A stretch of 64,000 bases of DNA from an uncultured Lachnospiraceae bacterium. Its GTDB lineage: Bacteria; Bacillota; Clostridia; Lachnospirales; Lachnospiraceae. This document shows positions 1 through 8,715 of the stretch, piece after piece. Every line of letters begins with the position of its first letter. The stretch's first letter is position 1. The stretch covers positions 1-64,000 of the forward strand of contig CANQMR010000011.1 in assembly GCA_947625015.1 (NCBI GenBank). The letters run 5' to 3'. The position numbers were made by a program, and so were the translations under genes. The notes under the pieces are model-generated. The model ran no database searches. It had not been told where the DNA came from and saw nothing but the letters and a program-made list of their open reading frames with translations.

Positions 1-52
1 ACAATTAACGGATGAAAACCTTGTATATACAAGGATTGAGGCGTGATTTAAA

Positions 53-80
53 GTGGGTTCAACTCCCATCAACTGCATTA
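53..80 (+). other. tRNA/tmRNA-like 3' T-arm fragment
   Basis: A 5-bp stem (GTGGG/CCCAT, one G-T pair) closes a seven-base TTCAACT loop, which fits the T-loop consensus. It is followed by an acceptor-like tail with no encoded CCA. Loop and stem spacing resemble the 3' end of tmRNA genes. The sequence from position 1 onward offers no 5' acceptor half complementary to CAACTGC, so this is not a complete tRNA. It could be the end of an RNA gene that begins left of the window, or an attachment-site copy left by an integrating element. Confidence 0.35.
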
Positions 81-104
81 TAATTTAATTAGAAAAAAAT
101 AATT

Positions 105-140
105 TCCTGCTTAATATTTTTAAAATATTGGCAGGATTTT
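105..140. terminator. Putative terminator hairpin
   Basis: TCCTGC (105-110) pairs with GCAGGA (131-136), with further AT pairing inside the loop. It is followed by TTTTATTA and preceded by an A-run, so it could work on both strands. It lies just after the tRNA-like fragment. Confidence 0.5.
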
Positions 141-266
141 ATTATATATATTAATAAAAATACCGCCTTAAATTTATTTAATTTGGTGAAAAGGCCAAAG
201 TTACGGATTTCCGCTTTTCTTACAAAAGGTTTTATGGTATTATACATAAGGTTATTGTTAGGTTTT

Positions 267-294
267 TTGAAAAATGACATACACTTAATATTAT
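267..294 (+). promoter_or_regulatory. Sigma-A type promoter of the aminotransferase gene
   Basis: TTGAAA (267-272), a 16-bp spacer and TATTAT (289-294) place a start near 301, only about 14 nt before the AGGAGG of the next gene. Confidence 0.5.
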
Positions 295-327
295 TAATGA
301 TAAATGGGAAAGCTAGGAGGATGTTTT

Positions 328-1614
328 ATGAAGCCATATAAGGATTTAACAAAGGAAGAATTATTAGAACTGAAAGGCCGCTTAGAACAGCAGTACAAAG
401 AGGCCCAGGGCAAGGGACTTAAGTTAGATATGTCAAGGGGCAAGCCGGGAATTTCCCAGTTAGATTTATCCCTGCCCATGTTGGATGTGCTGACTTCTAA
501 GGATGAGATGACTTCATCCGACGGCATGGATATCCGCAATTACGGCGTGTTGGACGGTATTCCCGAGGCAAAGCAGCTTATGGCGGAAATGATGGAGACA
601 GAGCCGGAGCATGTGGTGGTATTCGGCAACGCCAGCTTAAGCATTATGTTTGATACGGTTTCCCGGGCGATGTTAAAGGGACTGTTAGGGGAGACGCCAT
701 GGTGTAAGTTAGACAAGGTAAAATTTCTCTGTCCGGTTCCGGGATATGACAGGCATTTTGCCATTACAGAGCATTTTGGCATAGAGATGATTAACATTCC
801 GTTAAACAGTGACGGCCCGGATATGGATTTGGTGGAAAAATATGTATCGGAAGATCCGGCGGTAAAGGGAATCTGGTGCGTGCCCAAATATGCCAACCCC
901 ACAGGCATTTCCTATTCTGACGAGGTGGTGCGGAGAATGGCGGCCTTGAAGCCTGCGGCAAAGGACTTCCGCATTTTCTGGGACAATGCCTACTGTATTC
1001 ATCATCTTTACGAGGATAAGCAGGACCATATTCTTGATATCGTTTCGGAATGTGAGAAGGCGGGAAATCCGGATATGGTCTTTGAGTTTGCGTCTACCTC
1101 CAAGGTTTCCTTTTCCGGCGCCGGTGTGGCTGCCATAGCGACCTCGAAAGCCAACATCGAGGATTTGAAGAAAACCATGACGATTCAGACAATCGGTTAT
1201 GACAAAATAAACCAGCTCCGCCATGTGAAATTCTTTAAAAACCGGGCGGGCTTAGACGCTCATATGATGAAGCATGCGGCGCTTATGCGCCCGAAGTTCC
1301 AGGCAGTTTTAGACGTCTTAAATGAGGAATTGGGCGGTTTGGAGATCGGAAGCTGGATTGAGCCGAGAGGCGGATATTTCATTTCCTTTAATGCAATGGA
1401 AGGCTGCGCCAAGTCCATTGTGGCAAAATGCAAGGAGGCCGGGGTTGTCATGACCGGCGCAGGCGCAACATTTCCTTATGGAAAAGATCCAAAGGACAGC
1501 AATATCCGTATCGCCCCGTCTTTTCCGGAGCCGGAGGAAATGCGGGAGGCGGCTAAGCTGTTTGCCCTGTGCGTTAAAATGGCCAGCGTGGATAAGCTGC
1601 TAGAGGCAATGTAA
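328..1614 (+). CDS. Class Ic aspartate aminotransferase (PLP-dependent)
   Basis: A 428-residue fold-type I PLP enzyme expected to transfer the amino group between aspartate and 2-oxoglutarate in the cytoplasm. The protein follows the AspT-like subgroup closely: LKLDMSRGKP near the N terminus, DIRNYGVLDG, CPVPGYDRHF, YANPTG for cofactor contact, WDNAYCIHHL, and STSKVSFSGAG carrying the PLP-binding lysine. The C-terminal arm has RGGYFISF and NIRIAPSFPEPEE. ATG at 328 is chosen because AGGAGG (315-320) sits 7 nt upstream; the in-frame ATG at 304 precedes that site and has none. The gene stands alone between its own promoter and terminator. Subgroup assignment is from memory of the Corynebacterium enzyme, and substrate specificity is inferred. 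Confidence 0.9.
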   Translation: MKPYKDLTKEELLELKGRLEQQYKEAQGKGLKLDMSRGKPGISQLDLSLPMLDVLTSKDEMTSSDGMDIRNYGVLDGIPEAKQLMAEMMETEPEHVVVFGNASLSIMFDTVSRAMLKGLLGETPWCKLDKVKFLCPVPGYDRHFAITEHFGIEMINIPLNSDGPDMDLVEKYVSEDPAVKGIWCVPKYANPTGISYSDEVVRRMAALKPAAKDFRIFWDNAYCIHHLYEDKQDHILDIVSECEKAGNPDMVFEFASTSKVSFSGAGVAAIATSKANIEDLKKTMTIQTIGYDKINQLRHVKFFKNRAGLDAHMMKHAALMRPKFQAVLDVLNEELGGLEIGSWIEPRGGYFISFNAMEGCAKSIVAKCKEAGVVMTGAGATFPYGKDPKDSNIRIAPSFPEPEEMREAAKLFALCVKMASVDKLLEAM

Positions 1615-1680
1615 AATCGGATTTTTTGTTCATCAGCTATTAAGAAAACACCACTAAATGCCGATATAGAGTATGAAAGG

Positions 1681-1723
1681 GTGAAGTGTCGGAACATGGA
1701 GGCTCTGACACTTCACTTTTTTT
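1681..1723 (+). terminator. Intrinsic terminator
   Basis: A perfect 10-bp stem, GTGAAGTGTC (1681-1690) with GACACTTCAC (1707-1716), is followed by seven T residues. It ends the aminotransferase transcript. Confidence 0.9.
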
Positions 1724-1764
1724 AATAATCCAGGGTTTCATGGAAAAGAAAGGAGTTGAGTACC

Positions 1765-2964
1765 ATGAAAATCAACAGTAGTGCTGTAGCTATGTCCGGC
1801 AGTCAGAGCTATAGTCACTATCAGGAAACCCAGCAGTCCGTAACGCAGATGACACTGGCCCAGTGGAATCGGTGGCAGAAGGCGATGGACGCTGCGGCGG
1901 ACGTCTCTATTTCTGAAGAGTCCCGTAAGAAGTTGGAAGAAGAACAGGCTGACAAGGAACAACAGAAAAACCAGTTGGAAGGCTTTCTTAAGGCCAATAA
2001 GGCGGAGCAGCCGGAGCTGCCCGATGCGGTGGAGAGCAAGGACGAGCAGATGCTTAAGGTATTGCGGCAGATTTTGGAAATGCTCAGAAGAATCAATAAG
2101 GATGGAATTTTTTCCACCGGTGGTTCTCTTGCCAGATCCAGCGTGTATAGTCTGCAAAAGACAGACAGTGCATTTGAATCTACCATGCGCCGTTTAGGCA
2201 AGAGCTATTCCATGACGGAAAGCCTTGTGACAAGGGATTTGCGGAGCGCTGCACAGTGGGTATCCGGTTCTTCGAGGAGCGCATTTAGCAGTACTGCCTG
2301 GATGCGGCATACGGAGACAAGCAGCTATGTCATGGAGCAGGAGAGCACTTCATTTTCTGCTGCGGGAGTAGCCAGAACGGCAGATGGCCGGGAGATTCAA
2401 TTTAATGTGGATTTGCAGATGTCGAGAGCTTTTGCCGGGAGCTTCTTTTCATCAAAAGATGAACAGGTTGTATTGACGGACCCGCTGGTAATCAATTTAA
2501 GCAGCGATACGGCAACGGTTTCCGATCAGAAATTCTATTTTGATCTGGATGCTGACGGCCGGAAAGAGGAGATATCTTCTTTGGGCTCCGGAAGCGGCTT
2601 CTTAGCCTATGACAAGAACAATGACGGCGTGATTAATGACGGTTCGGAATTGTTTGGAACAAAGTCAGGGGACGGGTTTGCCGATTTGGCGCAATATGAC
2701 CAGGATGGAAATGGATGGATTGACGAGAATGACAGTATCTTTAACGACTTAAAGGTATGGGTCAAAGATGAGGATGGCAGCGACAGGCTTTTGAACTTGA
2801 AGGAAGCCAATGTGGGCGCAATCTACCTCGGCAGCGCCAACACCCAGTTCCATTTGAATGATGCGGTAACGAATGAGACGAAGGGCGTCATTCAGAAATC
2901 AGGTGTCTTCCTTCACGAGACAGGTGAGGTGGGAACCATACAGCATGTGGATTTAGCAGTATAA
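1765..2964 (+). CDS. Cytoplasmic-type protein with EF-hand-like calcium-binding region
   Basis: A 399-residue protein with no signal peptide or membrane segment. The N-terminal two thirds are rich in Ser, Gln and Glu with a charged helical stretch around residues 45-110, possibly coiled coil. The C-terminal third (about residues 245-350) holds Asp-rich calcium loops: DLDADGRKEE, DKNNDGVINDGSELFG and DQDGNGWIDENDSIF, then KVWVKDEDG. This block also occurs in large RTX-type and other exported bacterial proteins, where it is taken to bind calcium. The start is ATG 1765 with AAAGGAG 9 nt upstream; the earlier in-frame TTG at 1756 directly abuts the ribosome binding site. Function unknown; calcium binding is inferred from the loops. 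Confidence 0.75.
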   Translation: MKINSSAVAMSGSQSYSHYQETQQSVTQMTLAQWNRWQKAMDAAADVSISEESRKKLEEEQADKEQQKNQLEGFLKANKAEQPELPDAVESKDEQMLKVLRQILEMLRRINKDGIFSTGGSLARSSVYSLQKTDSAFESTMRRLGKSYSMTESLVTRDLRSAAQWVSGSSRSAFSSTAWMRHTETSSYVMEQESTSFSAAGVARTADGREIQFNVDLQMSRAFAGSFFSSKDEQVVLTDPLVINLSSDTATVSDQKFYFDLDADGRKEEISSLGSGSGFLAYDKNNDGVINDGSELFGTKSGDGFADLAQYDQDGNGWIDENDSIFNDLKVWVKDEDGSDRLLNLKEANVGAIYLGSANTQFHLNDAVTNETKGVIQKSGVFLHETGEVGTIQHVDLAV

Positions 2965-3398
2965 GGTAACAAAATTAGTGTTGTTATACCATGTATCAGT
3001 GTAGTGTTTTTCGCTTACTTGCATGGGCAGAGACACTACACCGCGGCAGGGCGAGTTACTCTGTCCATATAAAGAGAGCCGACAAACTATGATTTCTCAC
3101 AAGTCTGTCGGCTCTGCGCCTGTGCGTTTGGCTTTTTGATAACGCCGAATATACCGTCAAACATGACAGGCGGATAAACAACACAACGCTTCCTAAAATC
3201 TATTCAATTTTGCAATGAAGTTATATGTACGCTCTTACTCCATAATGGTAATTTCTATTGTTATCGCGGTAAAATAACGCAAATGTTAATATGCGTTGCT
3301 TGTTGCAATGGGTTGGTTTATGTATAATTCATGTTGTAGGCGGAACATATTTTTCCTATTGCCTGTAACGCAAAAGCGAATAGAGGAGGTTATGCCAA
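2965..3398. other. 434-bp intergenic region with two inverted repeats
   Basis: No convincing gene here. GTGTAGTGT (2999-3007) pairs with ACACTACAC (3033-3041), and AGAGCCGACA (3075-3084) pairs perfectly with TGTCGGCTCT (3106-3115). The second hairpin is a plausible terminator for the preceding gene, although the T-rich tract after it is interrupted. The remainder, 3120-3299, shows nothing I recognise before the promoter at 3300. Confidence 0.5.
3300..3328 (+). promoter_or_regulatory. Promoter of the XRE regulator gene
   Basis: TTGTTG (3300-3305), a 17-bp spacer and a perfect TATAAT (3323-3328). Confidence 0.7.
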
Positions 3399-3911
3399 AT
3401 GTTAAGTGAAAACATTAAAGTAATCAGAAAATCAAAAGGACTTTCACAGCAAGAGCTTGCTATCAAGCTGAATGTGGTACGGCAGACAGTTTCTAAATGG
3501 GAGAACGGATCATCTGTTCCCGACTCCGAAATGTTACTTTCTTTATCAGAGACGCTTGAAACGCCGGTAAGCACTTTGCTTGGGGAAACTGTCGTGGAAA
3601 CAGCGGCTGAGGACTTAAAAGCGATTTCTGAAAAGCTGGAGGTAATCAACTTACAACTCGCACGAAAAAAGGTCATGCAACGAAAAGCACTTCATGGTCT
3701 ATTTCTCATACTATGTGTGTCCATTGTAGTAATATTTGTGGTTTTAACGGTGTTAGAAAGTCCATATTTGGGGTGGGATTTCAGTGACCCGGAAACCGCC
3801 GTTATGGGGACAGCCTTTCACGCATTTGAATGGTTATTCTCCAGAGTAGCACCGATTATCTTGATAGGCGCAGTCATTGGTTTTTTAGTGACAAGGAAAA
3901 AGGATAAATAA
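3399..3911 (+). CDS. XRE-family HTH regulator with C-terminal membrane segments
   Basis: A 170-residue protein. Residues 1-60 form a Cro/CI-type helix-turn-helix (SQQELAIKLNVVRQTVSKWENG), the DNA-binding part. A short charged linker is followed by a hydrophobic segment around residues 102-121 and a second around 148-165 that ends in RKKDK. It is therefore probably a membrane-anchored DNA-binding protein, a layout common in Firmicutes of unknown target. ATG 3399 has AGGAGG 9 nt upstream; the nearer ATG at 3392 is out of frame. The gene has its own promoter and no obvious partner, since the next gene starts about 130 bp downstream behind an inverted repeat. Confidence 0.8.
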   Translation: MLSENIKVIRKSKGLSQQELAIKLNVVRQTVSKWENGSSVPDSEMLLSLSETLETPVSTLLGETVVETAAEDLKAISEKLEVINLQLARKKVMQRKALHGLFLILCVSIVVIFVVLTVLESPYLGWDFSDPETAVMGTAFHAFEWLFSRVAPIILIGAVIGFLVTRKKDK

Positions 3912-3993
3912 TATACGAGTATACGAGGTAAAAGGTTATGAAAAATGCAATATCAATTAAAACTTGCTTTTTTCCTTCGCATCGGGTATTATA

Positions 3994-4030
3994 ATATCAA
4001 ATCATGATTTAGTAAATTTAGATTTGATAT
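3994..4030 (+). promoter_or_regulatory. Inverted repeat directly upstream of the ATPase gene
   Basis: ATATCAAATC (3994-4003) and GATTTGATAT (4021-4030) are perfect 10-bp arms around a 17-nt spacer. The left arm overlaps the end of a TATAAT at 3990-3995, and the right arm ends 2 nt before the GGAGGA ribosome binding site. It could be an operator or an RNA hairpin close to the start codon. Confidence 0.5.
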
Positions 4031-4045
4031 ATGGAGGAGCCTTGT

Positions 4046-5545
4046 ATGTTTGTAGGAAGGGAAGCTGAACTTAAATTTTTACGTGATAAATATAATGAAG
4101 ATAAAGGGCAGCTTATTGTACTGTATGGAAGGCGGCGCGTGGGGAAAACGGAAACGTTAAGGGAATTTGGTAAGGACAAACCGCATATTTTTTATTCATG
4201 CACGCAGAGTACGGACAGAGTACAGCTTGCAAGGTTTTCGGAGCAGATTTTAAAGGAAGATATTCCGGCAAAACAGTATATATCTGAATTTGCAGACTGG
4301 GAGAGTGCATTCCGGTCCGTTTTGGAGCTGCCTTATGGCAATAATAAAAGGCTTCTTATTATAGATGAATTCCCGTATATGTGTAAAAATAATAAAAGCA
4401 TACCGTCAATATTGCAGAATCTTTGGGATAGTGAGCTTAAGGAAAAGAATGTTATGATTGTATTGTGCGGAAGCGCAATGAGTTTTGTCGAAAAAGAACT
4501 GCTTGCCGAAAAGAATCCCCTTTATGGACGTGCTACGGGTATATATAAAATGACAGAGATGGGATTTTATGATGCAATTAAGTTTTTCCCTGACTATTCA
4601 GATATAGATAAGGTACTTGCTTATTCCATACTTGGCGGTATTCCGCATTATCTAAGACAGTTTAATCCGAATATTAGTATTTCTGAGAATATAAAAAGAA
4701 ATATCCTGACAAAAGGTTGTGTGCTGTACAGTGAAGTCGATTTCCTTCTTCATCAGGAATTAAGAGAGACTCCTGTTTATAATTCAATTATTGAGGCAGT
4801 TGCCCTTGGAAATACGAAACTTAATGAAATAAGTCAGAAGTCGCTCGTTGAAGATACTTCGAAAACAAGCGTATACCTGAAAAACCTGATTGAACTTGGT
4901 ATTGCCTGCCGGGAATTTTCGGTTGATGCAAGAGTAAAGGAAAAAGCAAATTTAAGCAGAGGCACTTACCGTCTGACGGATAATTTCTTCCGTTTCTGGT
5001 ATTCTTTTGGTTTTGTAAATTATTCCCAGCTTGAAGACGGAGATGTGGATGGAGTATATAAGTATATTATAGAGCCTGCCTTACATGAATTCGCTTCATT
5101 TACATTTGAAGATATTTGTAGGGAATTTGTGAAAGAACAGCAAAAGAAAAATGCACTGCCTTTCAGATATACTAAAATGGGGAGATGGACAGGCAGGACA
5201 ACCTTACGTGATAAAAATACAAAATGTGGCGTAAGAGTTGCTGAGACCAAGATAGACTTGCTTGGTATAGGAAAAGAAGAAAAAGAATATCTGGTAGGAG
5301 AATGTAAATTTAAAAAACAGCCTTTTTCTTATTCGGAATACCTTGATATGACAGCAAAATTATCTCCGCTTAAAGATAAAGCAAAGTTCTATTATGCTTT
5401 GTTTTCAGAATCCGGTTTTGATGAACAGATAATGAACGAGGTCGAAAAATCAGGAAATCTGTACCTGTATGATCTTGCGACCATTGTAAATGAAAAAAGT
5501 CTCCATTATAATTCCAACGAATTTTCGTTTAAGAGAAACTCATAA
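4046..5545 (+). CDS. P-loop ATPase with C-terminal DUF234-type nuclease-like domain
   Basis: A 499-residue protein of the archaeal-type ATPase family (ATPase_2 plus DUF234). MFVGREAELKFL opens the protein; Walker A is GRRRVGKTETL and Walker B is LLIIDEFPYM. The middle carries a winged-helix-like region ending at FFRFWYSFGFVNY. The C terminus holds a D followed by GECKF (KIDLLGIGKEE...LVGECKF), the pattern of PD-(D/E)xK nuclease-like folds. ATG 4046 is chosen because GGAGGA (4033-4038) sits 7 nt upstream and overlaps the alternative ATG 4031. The cellular role of this family is not settled; defence or mobile-element functions have been suggested. Its 3' end overlaps the convergent gene on the minus strand by 40 nt. 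A second homologue lies at 11033-12418. Confidence 0.85.
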   Translation: MFVGREAELKFLRDKYNEDKGQLIVLYGRRRVGKTETLREFGKDKPHIFYSCTQSTDRVQLARFSEQILKEDIPAKQYISEFADWESAFRSVLELPYGNNKRLLIIDEFPYMCKNNKSIPSILQNLWDSELKEKNVMIVLCGSAMSFVEKELLAEKNPLYGRATGIYKMTEMGFYDAIKFFPDYSDIDKVLAYSILGGIPHYLRQFNPNISISENIKRNILTKGCVLYSEVDFLLHQELRETPVYNSIIEAVALGNTKLNEISQKSLVEDTSKTSVYLKNLIELGIACREFSVDARVKEKANLSRGTYRLTDNFFRFWYSFGFVNYSQLEDGDVDGVYKYIIEPALHEFASFTFEDICREFVKEQQKKNALPFRYTKMGRWTGRTTLRDKNTKCGVRVAETKIDLLGIGKEEKEYLVGECKFKKQPFSYSEYLDMTAKLSPLKDKAKFYYALFSESGFDEQIMNEVEKSGNLYLYDLATIVNEKSLHYNSNEFSFKRNS

Positions 5546-6795
5546 AGTCCGAGACGGAGAATGCCTTCGTCATCTGTCCACGCTTTCATAGACGTCTTGC
5601 TGATAATAATTTTTTTGAAAAAGTCGTTTGTGTTTTTCAGCGGGCGCAGCTCGGTTTCCAGCTTTGACGGGTCGTTTACATTAAGCGCAGATTGGATATA
5701 GTATTTCTTTGTGCCCCGGTTTACAACAAAGTCAATTTCGCACTGCTTTTTTGATTTTGTTCCGTTACTGCATTCTACGATCTCCACAACGCCGACGTCA
5801 ACCGAATAATCGCGGCACAAAAGTTCGTTATAAATTATATTTTCCATAATATGCGTTTCTTCCTGCTGCCGGAATCCGAGACGGGCGTTTCGCAGACCGA
5901 CGTCTGCGCAGTAATACTTTGACGGATATTCAAAGTATTTTTTCCCTTTCACGTCGTATCTTTTTGCATTGCTGAACATAAAGGATTCCGTCAGATAATT
6001 CAGATAATTTGCAATCGTTGTACCCGAAACCTGTATGTTTTTGACCGACTGCAACGTGTTCTTTATTTTGTTGGCATTGGTAAGCGAGCCGACGGAAGAA
6101 CACAGGCTGTCTGTCAGTTCTTCGAGGACGTCCGGCAGTTCAATTTCATAGCGCTCTATGATATCCTTGAAATAAACCTCCGAAAAAAGGCTTTTCAAAT
6201 AATTCATTTTTTCTGCGTCGCTTTTTTTGGAAAATACAAGAGGCATTCCGCCGTAAAGCGCATATTCTTCGTAAGCGTCTGACTTGTCGCCGCCCACGAA
6301 GGCATAGTATTCCTTAAATGAGATAGGATAAATTTTGACCTCGTCACCTCTGCCGCGGAATGCAGTCAGGACATCTTTCGTGAGCATCTTTGAATTGCTC
6401 CCGGTGACATAGATATCCACATTCCAAAGCCGCATAAGGCCGTTTAGCACGTTGTAAAGACCAGTGCTTTCGGAATTTTTTAATTCGTCTTTGGCAATGG
6501 CATATTGCGCCTCATCTATAAGAATATAGTACATATCGTCATTTGTGATATTTCCGCGGATGTATTTTGACAGTTCATCAGGATCGCGATACTTTACAAA
6601 GGTATCATCATCGAGAGCAATCGTGATAATCTGTTCCTTGCGAACGCCGTTTTCTATCAGGTAATCGTAGAACAGCCGGAAAAGCAGAAAACTTTTGCCG
6701 CACCGCCGGATTCCTGTGATGACCTTTATCAGTCCGTTTTCACGCCGCTCAATAAGTTTTTTGAGATATTCATCGCGTCGGATAATATTTCGCAT
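5506..6795 (-). CDS. AAA_14/DUF4143-type ATP-binding protein
   Basis: A 429-residue P-loop ATPase. Walker A is GIRRCGKSFLL and Walker B is YYILIDEAQY; YVTGSNSKML is the sensor-like strand typical of this family. The second half fits DUF4143: a winged-helix region, then ENIIYNELLCRDY and a C-terminal CEIDFVV with a YYIQSALN strand, which again resembles a restriction-endonuclease-like core. The ATG at 6795 is preferred: TAGGAG lies 7 nt upstream in the minus-strand reading, whereas the ATG at 6801 would be only 1 nt away from it. The gene converges on and overlaps the preceding ATPase gene for 40 nt. Function unknown; the family is widespread and abundant in gut anaerobes. Confidence 0.85.
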   Translation of the reverse strand: MRNIIRRDEYLKKLIERRENGLIKVITGIRRCGKSFLLFRLFYDYLIENGVRKEQIITIALDDDTFVKYRDPDELSKYIRGNITNDDMYYILIDEAQYAIAKDELKNSESTGLYNVLNGLMRLWNVDIYVTGSNSKMLTKDVLTAFRGRGDEVKIYPISFKEYYAFVGGDKSDAYEEYALYGGMPLVFSKKSDAEKMNYLKSLFSEVYFKDIIERYEIELPDVLEELTDSLCSSVGSLTNANKIKNTLQSVKNIQVSGTTIANYLNYLTESFMFSNAKRYDVKGKKYFEYPSKYYCADVGLRNARLGFRQQEETHIMENIIYNELLCRDYSVDVGVVEIVECSNGTKSKKQCEIDFVVNRGTKKYYIQSALNVNDPSKLETELRPLKNTNDFFKKIIISKTSMKAWTDDEGILRLGLYEFLLNENSLEL

Positions 6796-6854
6796 AACCA
6801 TTCTCCTAATACAAACTGAAAACTTACGGGAATTATCCCCTTACTTTCCGGTAT

Positions 6855-6884
6855 ACGATATCACATAACCGGTATTCAAGTCAA
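6855..6884 (-). promoter_or_regulatory. Candidate promoter of the DUF4143 gene with flanking direct repeats
   Basis: On the minus strand TTGACT (6884-6879), 18 bp and TATCGT (6860-6855). The heptamer CCGGTAT occurs on the plus strand at 6848-6854 and 6869-6875. The two copies are 21 bp apart, about two helical turns, and bracket the -10 element, so a bound regulator is plausible. Confidence 0.4.
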
Positions 6885-6944
6885 GTATATGCTGAAAAAT
6901 ATTCCCGGTCTGTAAGAAGACAGCCAAAGGCAAAAACCTCCGCC

Positions 6945-8555
6945 CTACAGCAGAGGGGCGTACAACCGCAGCAGGGACAGCCAGAGCCGATAGGGCTTGT
7001 TGGCCTTTAAGCAGTCCTCGTAGGTCATTTCCTCGGATACAGAGAGGGTGTCCAAGATGTCTTTTTTGATGGCGTTAATCTCCGAACAGTGATACAGGAA
7101 GGTGGCACATTCAAAGTGCAGGTACAGACTCCGGTAATCCAAATTGATAGAGCCCACTACGGCGTAATAATCGTCTGCCACCATCATTTTTGCGTGGATA
7201 AACCCGGGAACATATTCAAAGATTCTGACGCCGGCCTTGGTAAGCGGTTCATAAAAGGACCGGGTAATCATAAATACCGCTTTTTTGTCCGGTACCCGGG
7301 GCGTGATAATCCGCACATCTACACCGCTTTCCGCCGCTAAGGTGAGGGCGGTAATCATTTCATTGTCCACAATCAGATATGGGGTGGTGATATAAATATA
7401 TTTTGTCGCTCGGTGTATCATGTTCAGGTATACGTTTTCCGCCACGACATCGGAAAATAAAGGATTGTCTGCATAGGGCTGGACAAAACCGTCGCCGGAA
7501 GCGGCAATATCTGTTGGCGTATTGTCGGAGGCAGCGGTATCTGTCAGCATATCCGCAAGGGGAACATGGTATTTCTCATAATCCACCGGCTCTTTTGACA
7601 CATGCTGCCACATTTGCAGGAACATAACAGTGAAATTCCAGGTGGCCTCTCCTTTCAGCATAACGCCCGTATCCTTCCAGTAACCGGCAAGCTTCTGCCG
7701 CTGGTTGATATATTCATCGGCGAGATTAATGCCTCCGGTAAAGGAGGTGTGGCCGTCGATAATCGTAATCTTTCTGTGGTCCCGGTTATTCAGCCGCAGG
7801 GAGAGGGTGGGGTTAAAGGGATTGAAGCAGTAGCACTCAATGCCTAAGCCCCGCAGGGTTTCATAATATTTGGCCGGAAGGGTGCGGACGCTGCCCATAT
7901 CGTCGTATATGACCTTTACCTCCACTCCGGCCGCCGCCTTTTTCTTAAGAATTTCCAATACGCTGTTCCAGAAAATGCCGTCATGGATAATAAAGTATTC
8001 CATAAAAATGAAATGCTCCGCCTTTTCGAGTTCCTCTAACAGGCATGCGCAAAGCGCCTCGCCGGAGGGGAAATAGCGCACGCCGGTATTTTTGTGTACC
8101 GGATAGTTGGCCAGGTTATAGATATAGCTTGCCTGGGGAACCGCATGCTTGCTGATTTTCTCAATCTCCTCTAGGACCTGTTCGTCCTGATGAAGATGGG
8201 TTTTGGACTCTTCAACGGCAGTGCGTATGCTGGTACGGAATTTGCGCCGGGTGTTGTTGACGGATAAAAGCAGGTAAAATAATCCGCCAAAAATGGGAAG
8301 CAGCAGAATGGTAACGCTCCACGCGAGCTTGTAAGCAGGGTTAATGGGGCGGTTGATGACATAGAGCACCACCAGTACGCTGATAAATTCCATAAACAGC
8401 TGAAAATGCAGATATTCTTCCCGCAGTTGCACATATATATAAATGACGAAGCCAACCTGTAAGAACAATAAGACCAGCACCCAGATTAATTTATCCATGA
8501 ACATGGTATAATCTCCCCGCCGCCGTTCCTTATCAATAACATTCTGCCTGCTCAC
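6945..8555 (-). CDS. cls: Cardiolipin synthase (phospholipase D family)
   Basis: A 536-residue membrane enzyme that condenses two phosphatidylglycerols into cardiolipin. Two hydrophobic segments lie near the N terminus (about residues 22-45 and 50-100, PLDc_N region). The two catalytic HKD motifs are visible: HRKITIIDG in the first half followed by SFTGGINLADEY, and HAKMMVADDY in the second followed by VVGSINLDYRS. Length is normal for Gram-positive enzymes of this type. The start is GTG at 8555, supported by a strong AAAGGAGGTGG with 7-nt spacing; an ATG about 17 codons downstream has only a weak site. The gene follows a divergently promoted methyltransferase gene on the same strand, with a duplicated 64-bp spacer between them. 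Confidence 0.92.
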   Translation of the reverse strand: MSRQNVIDKERRRGDYTMFMDKLIWVLVLLFLQVGFVIYIYVQLREEYLHFQLFMEFISVLVVLYVINRPINPAYKLAWSVTILLLPIFGGLFYLLLSVNNTRRKFRTSIRTAVEESKTHLHQDEQVLEEIEKISKHAVPQASYIYNLANYPVHKNTGVRYFPSGEALCACLLEELEKAEHFIFMEYFIIHDGIFWNSVLEILKKKAAAGVEVKVIYDDMGSVRTLPAKYYETLRGLGIECYCFNPFNPTLSLRLNNRDHRKITIIDGHTSFTGGINLADEYINQRQKLAGYWKDTGVMLKGEATWNFTVMFLQMWQHVSKEPVDYEKYHVPLADMLTDTAASDNTPTDIAASGDGFVQPYADNPLFSDVVAENVYLNMIHRATKYIYITTPYLIVDNEMITALTLAAESGVDVRIITPRVPDKKAVFMITRSFYEPLTKAGVRIFEYVPGFIHAKMMVADDYYAVVGSINLDYRSLYLHFECATFLYHCSEINAIKKDILDTLSVSEEMTYEDCLKANKPYRLWLSLLRLYAPLL

Positions 8556-8588
8556 TATGCCACCTCCTTTCTGCCCGGTTTAATCTTT

Positions 8589-8705
8589 CTATGTTGCCGG
8601 TATCCCGTTGTCCGGCAGCCCTTCATAAAGCCTCGGCAAAAAATTCGCCTCTCTATGTTGCCGGTATCCCGTTGTCTGCCAGTCCTTCATAAAACACCCG
8701 TAAAA
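8589..8705. repeat. 64-bp tandem duplication between cls and the methyltransferase gene
   Basis: CTATGTTGCCGGTATCCCG begins at 8589 and again at 8653. About 40 bp of each unit are nearly identical and the rest is diverged. It is read as a local duplication of the spacer; the short reading frame across it on the minus strand is not supported by a ribosome binding site. Confidence 0.75.
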
Positions 8706-8715
8706 ATCTGTCTCA

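Noticed and set aside
1..80. Complete tRNA gene
   Set aside because: No acceptor-stem complement of CAACTGC exists at the expected 5' position and CCA is not encoded.
2965..3398. Insertion sequence remnant
   Set aside because: Two inverted repeats are present but no transposase fragment or target duplication can be recognised.
4031..4045. ATG 4031 as start of the DUF234 ATPase
   Set aside because: The codon overlaps the GGAGGA ribosome binding site that serves ATG 4046.
8651..8690. Short peptide frame across the 64-bp duplication (minus strand)
   Set aside because: No ribosome binding site; better explained as duplicated spacer.
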